A program made the translations under genes and the position numbers. The notes below the pieces were generated by a model. The model saw nothing but the letters and a program-made list of their open reading frames with translations. It made no database searches and was not told the origin of the DNA. Below, in pieces: positions 19,671 to 29,116 of a stretch of DNA of 64,000 bases. This DNA comes from Leptospira limi. Its GTDB lineage: Bacteria > Spirochaetota > Leptospiria > Leptospirales > Leptospiraceae. The number at the start of each line of letters is the position of its first letter. Within the stretch, counting starts at the first letter, position 1. Where the stretch lies: positions 1,653,501 to 1,717,500 of the forward strand of contig NZ_JAMQPV010000001.1 of NCBI RefSeq assembly GCF_026151395.1. The letters are read 5' to 3'.

Positions 19671-20309
19671 ATGAAGTTTTTTACAAGTGTGATTTTACTT
19701 TCTTTTTCGTTAGGACTCGTTGCCAAAAGTACGATGTCTTACCGGGAAAGGAAAAAACAATTGGATGGTAAAATTGCACTTGTATTAGAGCTGAAAGAAC
19801 ACCTTAAACTTGAACCTGAAGTAGGAAAATCTTCTGTTGAATCCATTCGTGACCAAGTAGAAGAAACCTACCGCGTAGGAAAACGTGCGGAAATCGAAAA
19901 AGTTTTAACCCTTGCGGAAGGTGAGATCCTCATCACACAACGAAAACTTTGTATCCCCATGGAAGAAGTCACAACTGGGCTCTACCAAAAAGCCATGGGG
20001 CATTGGATCCAAATGGAAAATGACGAAAAGTCTGGGTCGAGTCGATTGGAGTGGGATACAAAAGATAAAATCCAACGTTATTTAGTGATGGCAAAAAGTG
20101 AAAAAGACCATGCAAAAGAATACTTTTTGTCTGGAAATTACCAACTTTCCCTACATACCTACAAACGATCGCTAGTGTATAGTTTACTTACGTTACGTAC
20201 CCAAAAATCAGAAATTCCAGAAACCTACCAAAGTGCAGATACCGCATGGGTGCAACCCATTTGGATGAACCTCCACAAACAAAAGCAAAACTCCATCCAA
20301 GAAAACTAA
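19671..20309 (+). CDS. Hypothetical exported helical protein
   Basis: 212 residues from the ATG giving MKFFTSVILL; an in-frame ATG at 19554 lies inside the previous gene. A signal peptide (about 19 residues, ending LVAKS) precedes a charged helical body with DHAKEYFLSGNYQLSLHTYKRSL, a TPR-like pair. Function unknown. Forms a two-gene unit with the upstream exported protein. Confidence 0.75.
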   Translation: MKFFTSVILLSFSLGLVAKSTMSYRERKKQLDGKIALVLELKEHLKLEPEVGKSSVESIRDQVEETYRVGKRAEIEKVLTLAEGEILITQRKLCIPMEEVTTGLYQKAMGHWIQMENDEKSGSSRLEWDTKDKIQRYLVMAKSEKDHAKEYFLSGNYQLSLHTYKRSLVYSLLTLRTQKSEIPETYQSADTAWVQPIWMNLHKQKQNSIQEN

Positions 20310-20356
20310 AAAATTTTCATTTTCATTCACACTAATTTTCAAAGAATGACTGCTTA

Positions 20357-21562
20357 GTGAAGTTTGAATCACTCTATCGTCATTTTTTGCTCACAAGAGC
20401 CACTCACATTCCCGTTGTAAACGAGAAGGGGGAACTTGTTGGATTACTTTCCAAAGAGAGAGTCCATCGTGAGTTGTCTGACCTCGGGAAAGAAAGAGAA
20501 GATCTGGACAAAATTCCTTTAGAGATCTTGGAAACAGAACTGAACGAATCCATTCTATTATATTTTAAAGAAACTTCTCTCATTCCCGTGATTGGCATAG
20601 ATGGTGATAAAAAAGACAATTGGGACAAACCAAGGTTCCTTGCAGCTTTCACCAAACTAGAATCCAAACAAGTCCGAGATCCAAAACTGGATGGTATCGA
20701 ATCCAAACTCGAGAAAAAAAAAGAAAACGTGGATTCCGTCCAGTGGTTTATGGAACTCATCCTTTCCCATTTTCCTGATGGCCTTTTTGCAACTGACGTA
20801 ACAGGTGGAACTATTTTTTATAATGAAAGTTTCGAAAGGGATATTCTCACAAAATCATTGTTTGATGACTCGATAGAAACTGCCGAGAAGTATTTACATA
20901 ATTTAAATAGAGAAGTCCTCGCATCTTACCTAAAAGAACATGATTTGAGTATGGGGAAAGAAGCAGATACAAATGTCCTAACAACCATGTTACCAGACTT
21001 ACAATCCCAAGTAAGGATCATCACTTTAAAAAAAGAGAAAAAGTTAGTGGGGTTTTTATACCATTTTGTTTCAAGTAGTGTTGGTTTTGGGGCTGGAAAA
21101 ACAAAATCGGAATTCCCTGATTTGGACATGGCTTTTTTTTCGAAACTCCCTCTGGAAACTGTCCTTGCGGAAATGGAAGCCCACTACATCCACAAATCCT
21201 TACAAAGGAATTCGCAAAATATATCCCATGCTGCAAGTGAACTCGGTATTCCGCGTACAACCTTGCAAAATAGAATTCGATTTTTAAATTTATCGGAACG
21301 TTTCCAAAACAATAAAAAGGAACGAGTGGTCATTCCGAGAAAACGATCCGAAAAACAACTGGATTCGGAAAAACAGTCCTCTTCCCAACCCAAAGTTTCG
21401 CAAAAAAAACAAAGTCTCCCTAAGAAAAAACAAAATCCAAACTCAACCAAAAAAGGAAAATCAGAGAAACGAACCACTTCTCTTCCGAAAAAACAAGGAA
21501 ATGGGAAACAAAGGACCAAAACGAAGGCAAAACCAACACAAAAGGCAAAAAAAAGACGTTGA
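20357..21562 (+). CDS. Regulator with CBS-like, PAS-like and Fis-type HTH regions
   Basis: 401 residues from a GTG. Residues about 1-115 read as a CBS-pair-like region (THIPVVNEKGELVGLLSKERV, LIPVIGIDGD). About 130-235 resemble a PAS domain (GLFATDVTGGTIFYNESF). Residues 256-302 form a Fis-type HTH (NISHAASELGIPRTTLQNRIRFL), as at the C-terminus of NtrC-type activators. No AAA+ domain is present, so it cannot drive sigma-54 open-complex formation itself. The last 90 residues are a Lys/Gln/Ser-rich tail that looks like a nucleic-acid-binding extension. It may sense a nucleotide and control neighbours. Confidence 0.75.
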   Translation: MKFESLYRHFLLTRATHIPVVNEKGELVGLLSKERVHRELSDLGKEREDLDKIPLEILETELNESILLYFKETSLIPVIGIDGDKKDNWDKPRFLAAFTKLESKQVRDPKLDGIESKLEKKKENVDSVQWFMELILSHFPDGLFATDVTGGTIFYNESFERDILTKSLFDDSIETAEKYLHNLNREVLASYLKEHDLSMGKEADTNVLTTMLPDLQSQVRIITLKKEKKLVGFLYHFVSSSVGFGAGKTKSEFPDLDMAFFSKLPLETVLAEMEAHYIHKSLQRNSQNISHAASELGIPRTTLQNRIRFLNLSERFQNNKKERVVIPRKRSEKQLDSEKQSSSQPKVSQKKQSLPKKKQNPNSTKKGKSEKRTTSLPKKQGNGKQRTKTKAKPTQKAKKRR

Positions 21563-21703
21563 CGAAAATGGTGCAGAAACGATTTTTTCATTACCGTTTG
21601 AGAAAACACCTCCGCACTTCGCTGTTTCACTTGCATACATAACTTGCACAAATGGTTTCCCGAATTTTATCAAATACTCTAACAAATCAATGTAGAACAA
21701 TCT

Positions 21704-23107
21704 ATGGCATCACGCAAACAAGAAGAAATCCAAGTTAATCCCCCCGAAGAACCAACTGAATATACGAATGGCATCATGGACCAAGACGATGCTTCTGAAC
21801 CACCGAAACAATTTAAGAAAAAAAAGAGCCGGTATGAAGGACCAATTCCTCCTCCTCTTGATCTAGTTGAACTTAAGAAAAAAAATATCAATGAACTTGC
21901 TGACCTTGCAAAAGGTTTGGGAGTAGAAAACACTCATGGTTTAAAAAAACAAAACTTGATGTTTGCTCTCCTCCAAGCACAAACCGAAAAAGATGGACAA
22001 GTGCATGCAGCAGGAGTAATGGAAAGATTACCTGATGGGTATGGTTTCTTACGTTCACCTGACTACAATTATGTGCCAGGTCCGGATGATATTTATGTGT
22101 CTCCTTCTCAAATTAAATTATTTGGTCTTCGAACGGGAGATACTGTAACAGGCCTTATTCGTCCACCAAAAGAAGCGGAAAGATTTTTTGCGATGTTACG
22201 AGTGGAATCAATCAATGGTTTCCCTGTTGAAGTTGCACAAAAACGAAATTTATTTGATAACTTAACACCGCTTTACCCTGACGAAAGGATCAATATGGAA
22301 TTTGACCCTAGTCATTTGGATACACGTGTGATCGATCTTATGTGTCCAATCGGAAAGGGACAAAGAGCTCTTATCGTGGCTCCTCCAAGAACGGGTAAAA
22401 CAGTTCTCATGCAATCCATTGCCAATGCGATTACTCGTAACCACCCAGAAATTTTTCTAATCGTTTTACTCATTGATGAACGTCCAGAAGAAGTAACTGA
22501 CATGGCTCGCCATGTGAAAGGTGAAGTTGTGAGTTCTACTTTTGACGAACCAGCACAACGCCACGTCCAAGTGGCCGAGATGGTCATCGAAAAAGCGAAA
22601 CGACTTGTGGAACATGGAAAGGATGTGGTTATCCTTCTTGACTCGATCACAAGACTTGCTCGTGCTTACAACCAAGTGGTGCCTACATCGGGAAAAATCC
22701 TTTCCGGTGGTGTGGACTCAAACGCCCTACACAAACCAAAACGTTTTTTTGGTGCAGCAAGGAATATTGAAGAAGGTGGGTCACTCACCATTATCGCAAC
22801 CGCCCTCATTGACACGGGTTCTCGAATGGACGAAGTGATTTTTGAGGAATTTAAGGGAACGGGAAATATGGAAATCCATTTGGACCGAAAACTCGCTGAC
22901 AAACGAATTTTCCCTGCCATCGATATCAACCGCTCAGGAACGAGGAAGGAAGAACTCCTCCTACCGCAAGACACCCTTACTCGTGTCTTTATCCTCCGAA
23001 AAGTACTTTCTCCTATGAGTATCACCGAAAGTATGGAACTATTGATTGAAAAAATGCGTGGTGCGAAGACAAACGACCAATTCCTCGCCAGCATGAATAC
23101 GAACTAA
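21704..23107 (+). CDS. rho: Transcription termination factor Rho
   Basis: 467-residue RNA-dependent ATPase. The Walker A motif is APPRTGKT at 226-233, with [16 protein letters not shown] (Walker B), [10 protein letters not shown] and [26 protein letters not shown] as further signatures. The N-terminus is about 45 residues longer than E. coli Rho, with an acidic/proline stretch then a lysine cluster (KQFKKKKSR), before the usual N-terminal helical region. A 141-base leader precedes the gene; Rho is often autoregulated. rpmE follows at 10 bases, a widespread arrangement. Confidence 0.97.
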   Translation: MASRKQEEIQVNPPEEPTEYTNGIMDQDDASEPPKQFKKKKSRYEGPIPPPLDLVELKKKNINELADLAKGLGVENTHGLKKQNLMFALLQAQTEKDGQVHAAGVMERLPDGYGFLRSPDYNYVPGPDDIYVSPSQIKLFGLRTGDTVTGLIRPPKEAERFFAMLRVESINGFPVEVAQKRNLFDNLTPLYPDERINMEFDPSHLDTRVIDLMCPIGKGQRALIVAPPRTGKTVLMQSIANAITRNHPEIFLIVLLIDERPEEVTDMARHVKGEVVSSTFDEPAQRHVQVAEMVIEKAKRLVEHGKDVVILLDSITRLARAYNQVVPTSGKILSGGVDSNALHKPKRFFGAARNIEEGGSLTIIATALIDTGSRMDEVIFEEFKGTGNMEIHLDRKLADKRIFPAIDINRSGTRKEELLLPQDTLTRVFILRKVLSPMSITESMELLIEKMRGAKTNDQFLASMNTN

Positions 23108-23117
23108 AAGGGCCACC

Positions 23118-23318
23118 ATGAAAACTGACATCCATCCAAAATACGTTGCTGCCAAAATTAAATGTGCTTGTGGTAATGTGATTGAAACACGTTCCACTGC
23201 AGGGGACATCAGTGTGGAAATTTGTTCCAACTGCCACCCGTTCTTCACAGGAAAATCAAAACTTGTGGATACAACAGGCCGCGTAGACAAATTCAAGAAA
23301 AAATACAAAATGAAGTAA
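23118..23318 (+). CDS. rpmE: 50S ribosomal protein L31, zinc-binding type
   Basis: 66 residues. Four cysteines (C16, C18, C37 and C40, in KCACG and ICSNCHPF) mark the zinc-containing (C+) form, followed by [23 protein letters not shown] short GAGGC/GCCTC hairpin directly after the stop (23319-23332) may be a weak terminator. Confidence 0.96.
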   Translation: MKTDIHPKYVAAKIKCACGNVIETRSTAGDISVEICSNCHPFFTGKSKLVDTTGRVDKFKKKYKMK

Positions 23319-23365
23319 GAGGCATTTGCCTCACTACCGTCTAAATAATAACGGGGGAACAACTC

Positions 23366-24160
23366 ATGGCAGTAATGGACTTTGCTCGCTACAAAGAAAT
23401 CAACGACCAAAGGATGAATTACCGTGAGATGGAAGACGCAACTGTCGTCTCCTATTACCGCAACACAGGTTGCGGAGACGGTTATCGCATCTATCTTAAG
23501 TTAAACGATAACCAAGTTGTGGAAGACGCAAGTTATACCACAACAGGCTGTGGGTTTGGGATTGTGGCACTTGCCATGGCAACAGAATATGCCAAAGGCA
23601 AATCCATTTCTGAATTAAAATCCCTAACTCAAGAAACACTCGAAACATTATTTGAGTTCCCAGAACGTAGGAAAAACTACCCAGAATCAGCTGTAGCTGC
23701 TCTCAAAAAAGCGGTAGAAGATTATGAATCAGGGCAAGGTGTTCCGAAAGAAAATCGAATCACTAAAGCACAAACCATGGAACTCCTCCACAAACAAGGC
23801 CACCTAAGGGAAGCTAAGTTATCCAGTGTGATGTTAGAAAAAGAAAAATTGGACGGTGTCGATTTTTCAGGTGCTGACTTACACAATGCTTTTTTACAAA
23901 ACTCTAGTTTTGTGGGAGCGAACTTCCAAGGTGCGAACCTCAAGGCTTCTTTTTTTAACGGAGCTGATTTGCGTAATGCCAATTTTCGTGGTGCTGACCT
24001 AAGGTTTGCAAAATTAGCCTCGGCCAAAATAGACGGAGCTGATTTTACGGATGCCATTTATGATATTGGAACCCGTGTGGACCATAGCCAAATGTATATT
24101 TTTGATGTGATGAAAAAAGCTGGGAAAGATCTCTATTTAAAAACTGGGGAAGGGGAATGA
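23366..24160 (+). CDS. NifU/IscU-like scaffold domain fused to pentapeptide repeats
   Basis: 264 residues. The N-terminal 120 match the Fe-S scaffold fold, with NTGCGDGYRIYL (C36) and TTTGCGFGIVALA (C62). The third cluster cysteine of IscU is absent: the aligned stretch is RRKNYPESAVAALKKA. After a linker, residues about 155-235 form pentapeptide repeats of the A(D/N)Lxx type (GVDFSGADLHNAFLQ, GANFQGANL, GADLRNANFRGADLRF), which fold as a right-handed beta helix. GGGGGAA precedes the ATG. It could carry a labile cluster or be a binding adaptor. It overlaps the next gene by 4 bases. Confidence 0.85.
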   Translation: MAVMDFARYKEINDQRMNYREMEDATVVSYYRNTGCGDGYRIYLKLNDNQVVEDASYTTTGCGFGIVALAMATEYAKGKSISELKSLTQETLETLFEFPERRKNYPESAVAALKKAVEDYESGQGVPKENRITKAQTMELLHKQGHLREAKLSSVMLEKEKLDGVDFSGADLHNAFLQNSSFVGANFQGANLKASFFNGADLRNANFRGADLRFAKLASAKIDGADFTDAIYDIGTRVDHSQMYIFDVMKKAGKDLYLKTGEGE

Positions 24161-24345
24161 AACCCGGCGATAAGGCTAAACTCACAAAACAAACCTTCCT
24201 CCATAAAGGGATTTTTATTTTTACTGGTTCCACTGTCGAAATCAAAGAGATCCAAAATGAGAAGGCGATCGTCGTTTATAACGACAAAGAAGGATACCCT
24301 CACGATTTAGAGATGAATCTAGCTGATTTGGCGCCAGTTTCCTAA
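24157..24345 (+). CDS. Small beta-rich protein of unknown function
   Basis: 62 residues, coupled to the IscU-pentapeptide gene by an ATGA overlap. KPGDKAKLTKQTFLHKGIFIFTGSTVEIKEI reads like a small SH3/KOW-type barrel. No family can be named. The coupling suggests a role with the fused scaffold. Confidence 0.68.
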   Translation: MKPGDKAKLTKQTFLHKGIFIFTGSTVEIKEIQNEKAIVVYNDKEGYPHDLEMNLADLAPVS

Positions 24346-24399
24346 GTCCGATTTTCTTGACACAAAAGAAGAGAATCGTAACGTATTGTTAATCCAAGT

Positions 24400-24759
24400 A
24401 TGTTGATTCAAAGCCACCGTCAGGAAAACCACCTGTTACTCTCTATCCAAAGGGATGTCCTGATGGAAAATTCACGCGAGTTTTACCAAGAATTTGAGAA
24501 AGCAATTGAAGGTTCCAATTTTGGGAAACTCACAATGGACTTTCATTTGGTGAAATTTTTGGACTCGAGTGGGATCGGAGCGGTGATCAAAGCATCCTCT
24601 GCACTCCACAACCGTGGTGTGGAAATTTTTGTGACCAATCTCAATAAAAATCTAAATTCTGTTTTTCGTTTGTCTGGGCTCAACCATATCCTTTCGATTT
24701 TGACTTTGGATGAATACCTTTCCAAATTCCCAGAGTTCCAACAAACTCTAGAGGCTTAA
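24400..24759 (+). CDS. STAS-domain anti-sigma-factor antagonist
   Basis: 119 residues, one STAS domain. VKFLDSSGIGAVIKASSAL holds the conserved phosphorylatable serine (S56 or S57). Such proteins release a sigma factor or other target from a kinase when dephosphorylated by a PP2C phosphatase. Two SpoIIE-type phosphatases are encoded in this window; no HATPase anti-sigma kinase is. A TTGACA box (24357) with a loose -10 lies upstream, so it may have its own promoter. Confidence 0.9.
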   Translation: MLIQSHRQENHLLLSIQRDVLMENSREFYQEFEKAIEGSNFGKLTMDFHLVKFLDSSGIGAVIKASSALHNRGVEIFVTNLNKNLNSVFRLSGLNHILSILTLDEYLSKFPEFQQTLEA

Positions 24760-24765
24760 ACCTAT

Positions 24766-25530
24766 ATGAAATCCTTCCGACTCCTTCTGCCGTTTTTTCT
24801 TTTGATCGTTTTTTTACAATCATGCGCCTCTGGTGTTAAATCGAGGTCCTTACTCTTCCGAAGTAATGAGTTTGCGATTTATGCAGTCGCCAGGGACAAA
24901 ATCAATTTAAAACAAGAAACTTCAGTTGCCAAAAGCTTTGCTCATCCAGTTGAACTTACGGAAGATAAAATTTTGGACCTACTTGGCAATATTCGATTCC
25001 GAGAAGAGAGTTCGTATGGCGATGTGAACCAATACATCTTTGAAGAAAAAGAAATCAAAGAATTTGCTCTCGATTTAGTGGATGGATTACAAAAATTAAA
25101 ACCAGACCAACTATTACTTGTTATCTCAAAATACAACGCAGTGAAATCTGTGGTCTCTCATTACTCTCGAACTGCTTTTTATATTTGGTCAACTGACACA
25201 TCGATTGAGATTTTATTTGGCGAATTACAAAAAGAAATCTCTTATGATGAACAAGGGAATTATTTTGATTGGTCAAACATCCCTGATATCCCTTTCGATC
25301 ATTTCCCACAATCCACTTATGTTTTACAAGGTCAGGGTTTTAGTTTCAAAAAGGTAGGTGGATTTCGTAACCGCCACTGGCTTGTGTTTGATAAAACTGA
25401 CTTAGCAAAATTGAAATTTGAAAAACGAAAAAAAAATTCAAATGAAATTTCAAACTCAGTGGATGCTGATATGAAAGCAGAGAAAAAAATATCTCGCGAT
25501 GAAGAAGATGGCGTATTATTAGAAGAGTAA
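24766..25530 (+). CDS. Hypothetical lipoprotein
   Basis: 254 residues with a clear lipoprotein signal (RLLLPFFLLIVFLQSC, lipobox LQSC, Cys22). The mature protein is of mixed alpha/beta character, with DKILDLLGNIRFREES and SHYSRTAFYIWSTDTSIEILFGELQKEI, and has an acidic C-terminal tail. No family recognised. It starts 6 bases after the STAS gene and its end overlaps the convergent fapA by 12 bases. Confidence 0.78.
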   Translation: MKSFRLLLPFFLLIVFLQSCASGVKSRSLLFRSNEFAIYAVARDKINLKQETSVAKSFAHPVELTEDKILDLLGNIRFREESSYGDVNQYIFEEKEIKEFALDLVDGLQKLKPDQLLLVISKYNAVKSVVSHYSRTAFYIWSTDTSIEILFGELQKEISYDEQGNYFDWSNIPDIPFDHFPQSTYVLQGQGFSFKKVGGFRNRHWLVFDKTDLAKLKFEKRKKNSNEISNSVDADMKAEKKISRDEEDGVLLEE

Positions 25531-27201
25531 ATCTTCTTCTTTTCGGATCACATTTCGTTCTGTTTGGATGGAACCATCGGTTCCTAAATAAAATTTCGTT
25601 TTTCCGACAAGAGAACTCATTCCCATCCTATAATTTTTCCCAGCACCAAAGCTTAAATCCACACCCGGGTAAACTTCCCTTTCGACTTCCACAAAGGCAT
25701 CTGGATTTGGTTCGTAGGATCCAAGTGCAGTTTCAAACTGTTTGATTTGGGTTTCTAAAACTTTTGTAAATTTGTCATTGGCATCTTTTAATTTGGTGAT
25801 GGTGTCTTTTTCTTCTTGGATCAGTTCTTTTTTTTGGCTTTTTTCCACAAGTTTTGTGAGTGTGAGTTGGACTTTATGAAGGGTGATTTCTTTTTCCGAA
25901 ATTTCTTTCTTCATTCGGTTGAGCTCATCTAAGAGTTCTGGTGGTGTTCCGATAGCAACCTTAGTTTTTGTTTCTACTACGGCACCGAGTTTCGCACATG
26001 TGAGTGAATTTCCGGCAATGATGGTTCCTCCAATCACTTCCCCACGACCACCGATCACACGGATAAAATCCTTTGCTGAAATTTCCGAGTGCATCACTGC
26101 TTCTTCGACAAAGATTGAACCTTGGGCTGTGAGTTTTCCTTGTTCTACAAATTTAGCGTAAATATTCCCTTCCGATTCGATGTAACCTTCTCCTCGGCCC
26201 ATAAAACCACCAGAAAGGACAATGTCACCTTTGGCTTTGAGAAAAGCTTTTCCAACAGAGTTACGAATGATGATACTGCCACTGGTTGTGAGGCTAAATC
26301 CATCTCCAATTTTTTCTTCCACAATGATGGTACCAGGAAAATCAATATTCCCAGTTGAGTAATCCACGGCTTCTAATTGGATCACTTCATCTACTTTGAT
26401 TTCCCATGCCGCAGAAAGAACGGGACGACCTGCAATTTTAGCGTACAGTTTGTCCTCTTTTAGCTCTACATTCGGTCCAAGGATCCATTCGACAATTTTT
26501 TCTTCTTGGTAAGGGAGGATAGTGCCTGTAACCGTTTTACCAAACTCACCTTTTTTAGGTGGGATTTTTTCAGCAATTAAGTCACCCGGTTTTACTGATT
26601 GGATGACACCAATATTTTTATAATTGATCCTTCCATGTTCATCTTCTTCTAACTGTGGTTTGTTGTCAGATCGGAAGTAAATTTTGATCTCACCATCTTT
26701 TCCAGGGATAGGTTGTACACCCTTTGCAATGACATAAGGTATAAAAAATTCAGGATTTTTGATTTGGTTTTGGATGACAGAATCGATGATCCCAACTGAA
26801 ATTCCGACGGCTGCGATTTGTTCCCTCAATTGGTATTCGGTGAGGAGTGGCCCACCATGTTTTGGAGGGTGGAGGACCATTTTTGCTTCCATACCATCAT
26901 CGGAAACACTGATGTCTGCATAGGAGGGAACTGGATCCCCTTTGGACCATGTTCCAATTTCCACAGGTTTTCCATCGGCAAGTACTACGATTTTTTTTAA
27001 TTGTTCGGTTTGGTAACCTTCAACTCCAAAAAGTTGAACACGAGCAAGGACATCTTTGTATTCTACTTTTTTGCCTTTTGCACCAGGTTTGGTGATTTTT
27101 AAAATGGCTTTTCCATTGGAATTTTCGATTTGAAAATAACCATTTTCGGATGCTTCCAAATCTTGTAAGATTCGATCGGTATAAGAGTCAGGGCCTGGCA
27201 T
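25519..27201 (-). CDS. FapA (DUF342) family protein
   Basis: 560 residues. The N-terminal half carries FapA/DUF342 features (GEIKIYFRSDNKPQLEEDEHGRINYKNIGVIQSVKPGDLIAEKIPPKKGEFGKTVTG, read across about residues 165-220). It is followed by a repetitive beta-helix region (ASGSIIIRN-like, KGDIVLSGGFMGRGEG, EGNIYAKFVEQGKLTAQGSIFVEEAVM). A coiled coil of about 60 residues lies near the C-terminus. Such proteins are proposed to be polymerising or polar scaffolds; the exact role is unknown. It begins next to the glycosyltransferase stop. Confidence 0.82.
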   Translation of the reverse strand: MPGPDSYTDRILQDLEASENGYFQIENSNGKAILKITKPGAKGKKVEYKDVLARVQLFGVEGYQTEQLKKIVVLADGKPVEIGTWSKGDPVPSYADISVSDDGMEAKMVLHPPKHGGPLLTEYQLREQIAAVGISVGIIDSVIQNQIKNPEFFIPYVIAKGVQPIPGKDGEIKIYFRSDNKPQLEEDEHGRINYKNIGVIQSVKPGDLIAEKIPPKKGEFGKTVTGTILPYQEEKIVEWILGPNVELKEDKLYAKIAGRPVLSAAWEIKVDEVIQLEAVDYSTGNIDFPGTIIVEEKIGDGFSLTTSGSIIIRNSVGKAFLKAKGDIVLSGGFMGRGEGYIESEGNIYAKFVEQGKLTAQGSIFVEEAVMHSEISAKDFIRVIGGRGEVIGGTIIAGNSLTCAKLGAVVETKTKVAIGTPPELLDELNRMKKEISEKEITLHKVQLTLTKLVEKSQKKELIQEEKDTITKLKDANDKFTKVLETQIKQFETALGSYEPNPDAFVEVEREVYPGVDLSFGAGKNYRMGMSSLVGKTKFYLGTDGSIQTERNVIRKEEDLLF

Positions 27202-28269
27202 TTATGTATATTCTAACAAATGACGAACCACATCTTCTTCACCATTTGTTTTTAGTTCCGATTTGGGAGTCATTCCATCCACTGTTCTCATGTATGCCAG
27301 GGTTTCTTCAAATTCACAAGAAATAATTTTTTCTAAAGGCAAATAGGCAGATTGAAAATACAAATCAAGTGCACCAACGAGATAAAGGTATTCGCTGAAG
27401 TCTCCACGATCTGTATAAAGAATTGGCGTTTTTGCATAATAACATTCTGCTAAAATTCCATACCCAGGTTTTGTACAAACAAAATCAGAAGCTGCCACCA
27501 AATCCGGGTAATGTGAGACTTCTGGTACCAAAATTCCATCAGATTGAATGCCAGGAACTCCAAATGCAACAAGTTGGATATGTTTAGGCAAAAAATCGGT
27601 ATGTAACCTATGTCCTTCTAATCCATAAGCTCCAAAGGAAAGGAGGATATAAGTGATTTCATCTCGGAACCCAAATTGTTTACGAGCTATCTCCTTTGGT
27701 AGGGTTGGTTTTCTCCCAACAAGGCCGATATTCGTTCGTTCTAAAAAATTAGGCATAGGGCATTGGAAAGGTAAAACCAGAGCTTCTGTCACAAACCCAT
27801 ATTCCACTTCCAGATGGTCGCTCAAATTTCCGAAGTAAGAATCGGATTTTGCATAATTACGGTAAATAAAATCCCAAGTAAAATTTCCAATGAAGATACT
27901 GGGAATCCCTGTTTCCAATGCGATTGTAATTGGGAAGGATGAACTATCGGTTAGGATCAGAGAGATTTTTTGATCTTTACAGTATTTGGTCTCTTCCTTT
28001 AATAAAATCGATTTGGATTTTTCAAATTGGATCAGTTCCTCTTTTGTAGTTTCAATGTCTATGGAAAGTGAATCTTTTTGTGAGATACCTACATCTAATT
28101 TGAGAGAGCGTAGTTTTAATTTGGGATGTTCATAGTCGATAAAACCGATACGGGTGCTTATTAAATGGATTTCTTCAATGAAAACTTCGTTTAATAAACG
28201 TTTAATGATGTTTCCCGAACGACTGATATGTCCGAACCCATGGCCTGAAATATAATAATACAGTTTCAT
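27202..28269 (-). CDS. GT-B fold glycosyltransferase (MurG-like)
   Basis: 355 residues from the ATG giving MKLYYYISGHGFGH. The N-terminal GHGFGHISRSGNIIKRL is the donor/acceptor loop pattern of MurG-like and arabinokinase-N-like proteins. The C-terminal half has YPDLVAASDFVCTKPGYGILAECYYAKTPILY, the nucleotide-sugar site of GT28-type enzymes. The sugar and acceptor cannot be told. The start overlaps the RNA methyltransferase stop by 4 bases and the stop abuts fapA, so it is in the same operon. Confidence 0.78.
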   Translation of the reverse strand: MKLYYYISGHGFGHISRSGNIIKRLLNEVFIEEIHLISTRIGFIDYEHPKLKLRSLKLDVGISQKDSLSIDIETTKEELIQFEKSKSILLKEETKYCKDQKISLILTDSSSFPITIALETGIPSIFIGNFTWDFIYRNYAKSDSYFGNLSDHLEVEYGFVTEALVLPFQCPMPNFLERTNIGLVGRKPTLPKEIARKQFGFRDEITYILLSFGAYGLEGHRLHTDFLPKHIQLVAFGVPGIQSDGILVPEVSHYPDLVAASDFVCTKPGYGILAECYYAKTPILYTDRGDFSEYLYLVGALDLYFQSAYLPLEKIISCEFEETLAYMRTVDGMTPKSELKTNGEEDVVRHLLEYT

Positions 28270-29099
28270 TTGGATCTTTGGCGGATGGATTCGTATAAAA
28301 CAATTCCACAAGACATAGCTAAATTGAGGGAATCCGCTTCACCGAGCATTGGAAGATATAATGTTTTATCTGCGAGTTCCTTGGCAATCGGACTCAGTCC
28401 ATACTGTTCACTCCCAAATAAAAAAACAGATTTCTCCTTCATATCCACAGAACTGTACAAGGTTTTCCCTTCTGGTGTGACCGCATACCGTTTGTATCCT
28501 TTGTTATGAAATTCAGACAATACTTCCTGTATGTCTCCAATGTATACGGGGAGTGTGAAAATAGTTCCAGTACTTGCTCGGACTACATTGGGATTAAATA
28601 GATCAATCCTTGGGTCTGTGACAATCACAAGCCCTACACCCGCACCTTCTGCAGTCCGAAGAATGGTGCCAAGATTCCCTGGTTTTTCAACACCTTCGAT
28701 GATGAGGATGGGATTGGTTTGGATGGTTTTGATTTGTTCCCATGGAACATTTGCATTTGGCGTGTCTGCAACGGCAATGAGACCATCAGGCCGATCCCGA
28801 TAGGATATCTTTTCAAAAATTTTTCTAGGTAATTCGTAAATCGGACATCGAAGCGAAGAAATGAGTTCTTCCTCATTTTCTCCTAAAAAACATTCGGGAG
28901 AAACGAATACACTCGTAATCTTTGCCGTTAAACAAGGGATAGGTGATTTTTGATTCCCTGTGATGGCTTTTTTGATTTCTCTGTAACCTTCGATGAAAAA
29001 TTTTTTCTCTTCATCTCGGTTTCTTTTTTCTTTTAGACCACTGACCCATTTGACTTTTGGGTTTGAGAAACTTGTGATGGAGGATCGTTGTTGTTTCAT
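28266..29099 (-). CDS. TrmH/SpoU-family RNA 2'-O-methyltransferase
   Basis: 277 residues from an ATG (a TTG three codons earlier is possible). The SPOUT knot is shown by IIEGVEKPGNLGTILRTAEGAG, SVFLFGSEQYGLSP and LPMLGEADSLNLAMSCGIVLYE, the three SpoU motifs. An N-terminal substrate-binding region (FFIEGYREIKKAI) resembles RlmB/TsnR. The target nucleotide is unknown; 23S rRNA or tRNA is usual. Confidence 0.9.
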   Translation of the reverse strand: MKQQRSSITSFSNPKVKWVSGLKEKRNRDEEKKFFIEGYREIKKAITGNQKSPIPCLTAKITSVFVSPECFLGENEEELISSLRCPIYELPRKIFEKISYRDRPDGLIAVADTPNANVPWEQIKTIQTNPILIIEGVEKPGNLGTILRTAEGAGVGLVIVTDPRIDLFNPNVVRASTGTIFTLPVYIGDIQEVLSEFHNKGYKRYAVTPEGKTLYSSVDMKEKSVFLFGSEQYGLSPIAKELADKTLYLPMLGEADSLNLAMSCGIVLYESIRQRSK

Positions 29100-29116
29100 A
29101 GAAGGCAAAGTGGCAC

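Noticed and set aside
21184..21651. 155-codon open frame antisense to the regulator's Lys-rich tail
   Set aside because: The Phe/Leu/Cys-rich product is simply the complement of a Lys/Gln-rich stretch.
22666..23094. 142-codon open frame antisense to rho
   Set aside because: Fully inside the conserved rho coding region with shadow-type Ser/Arg-rich composition.
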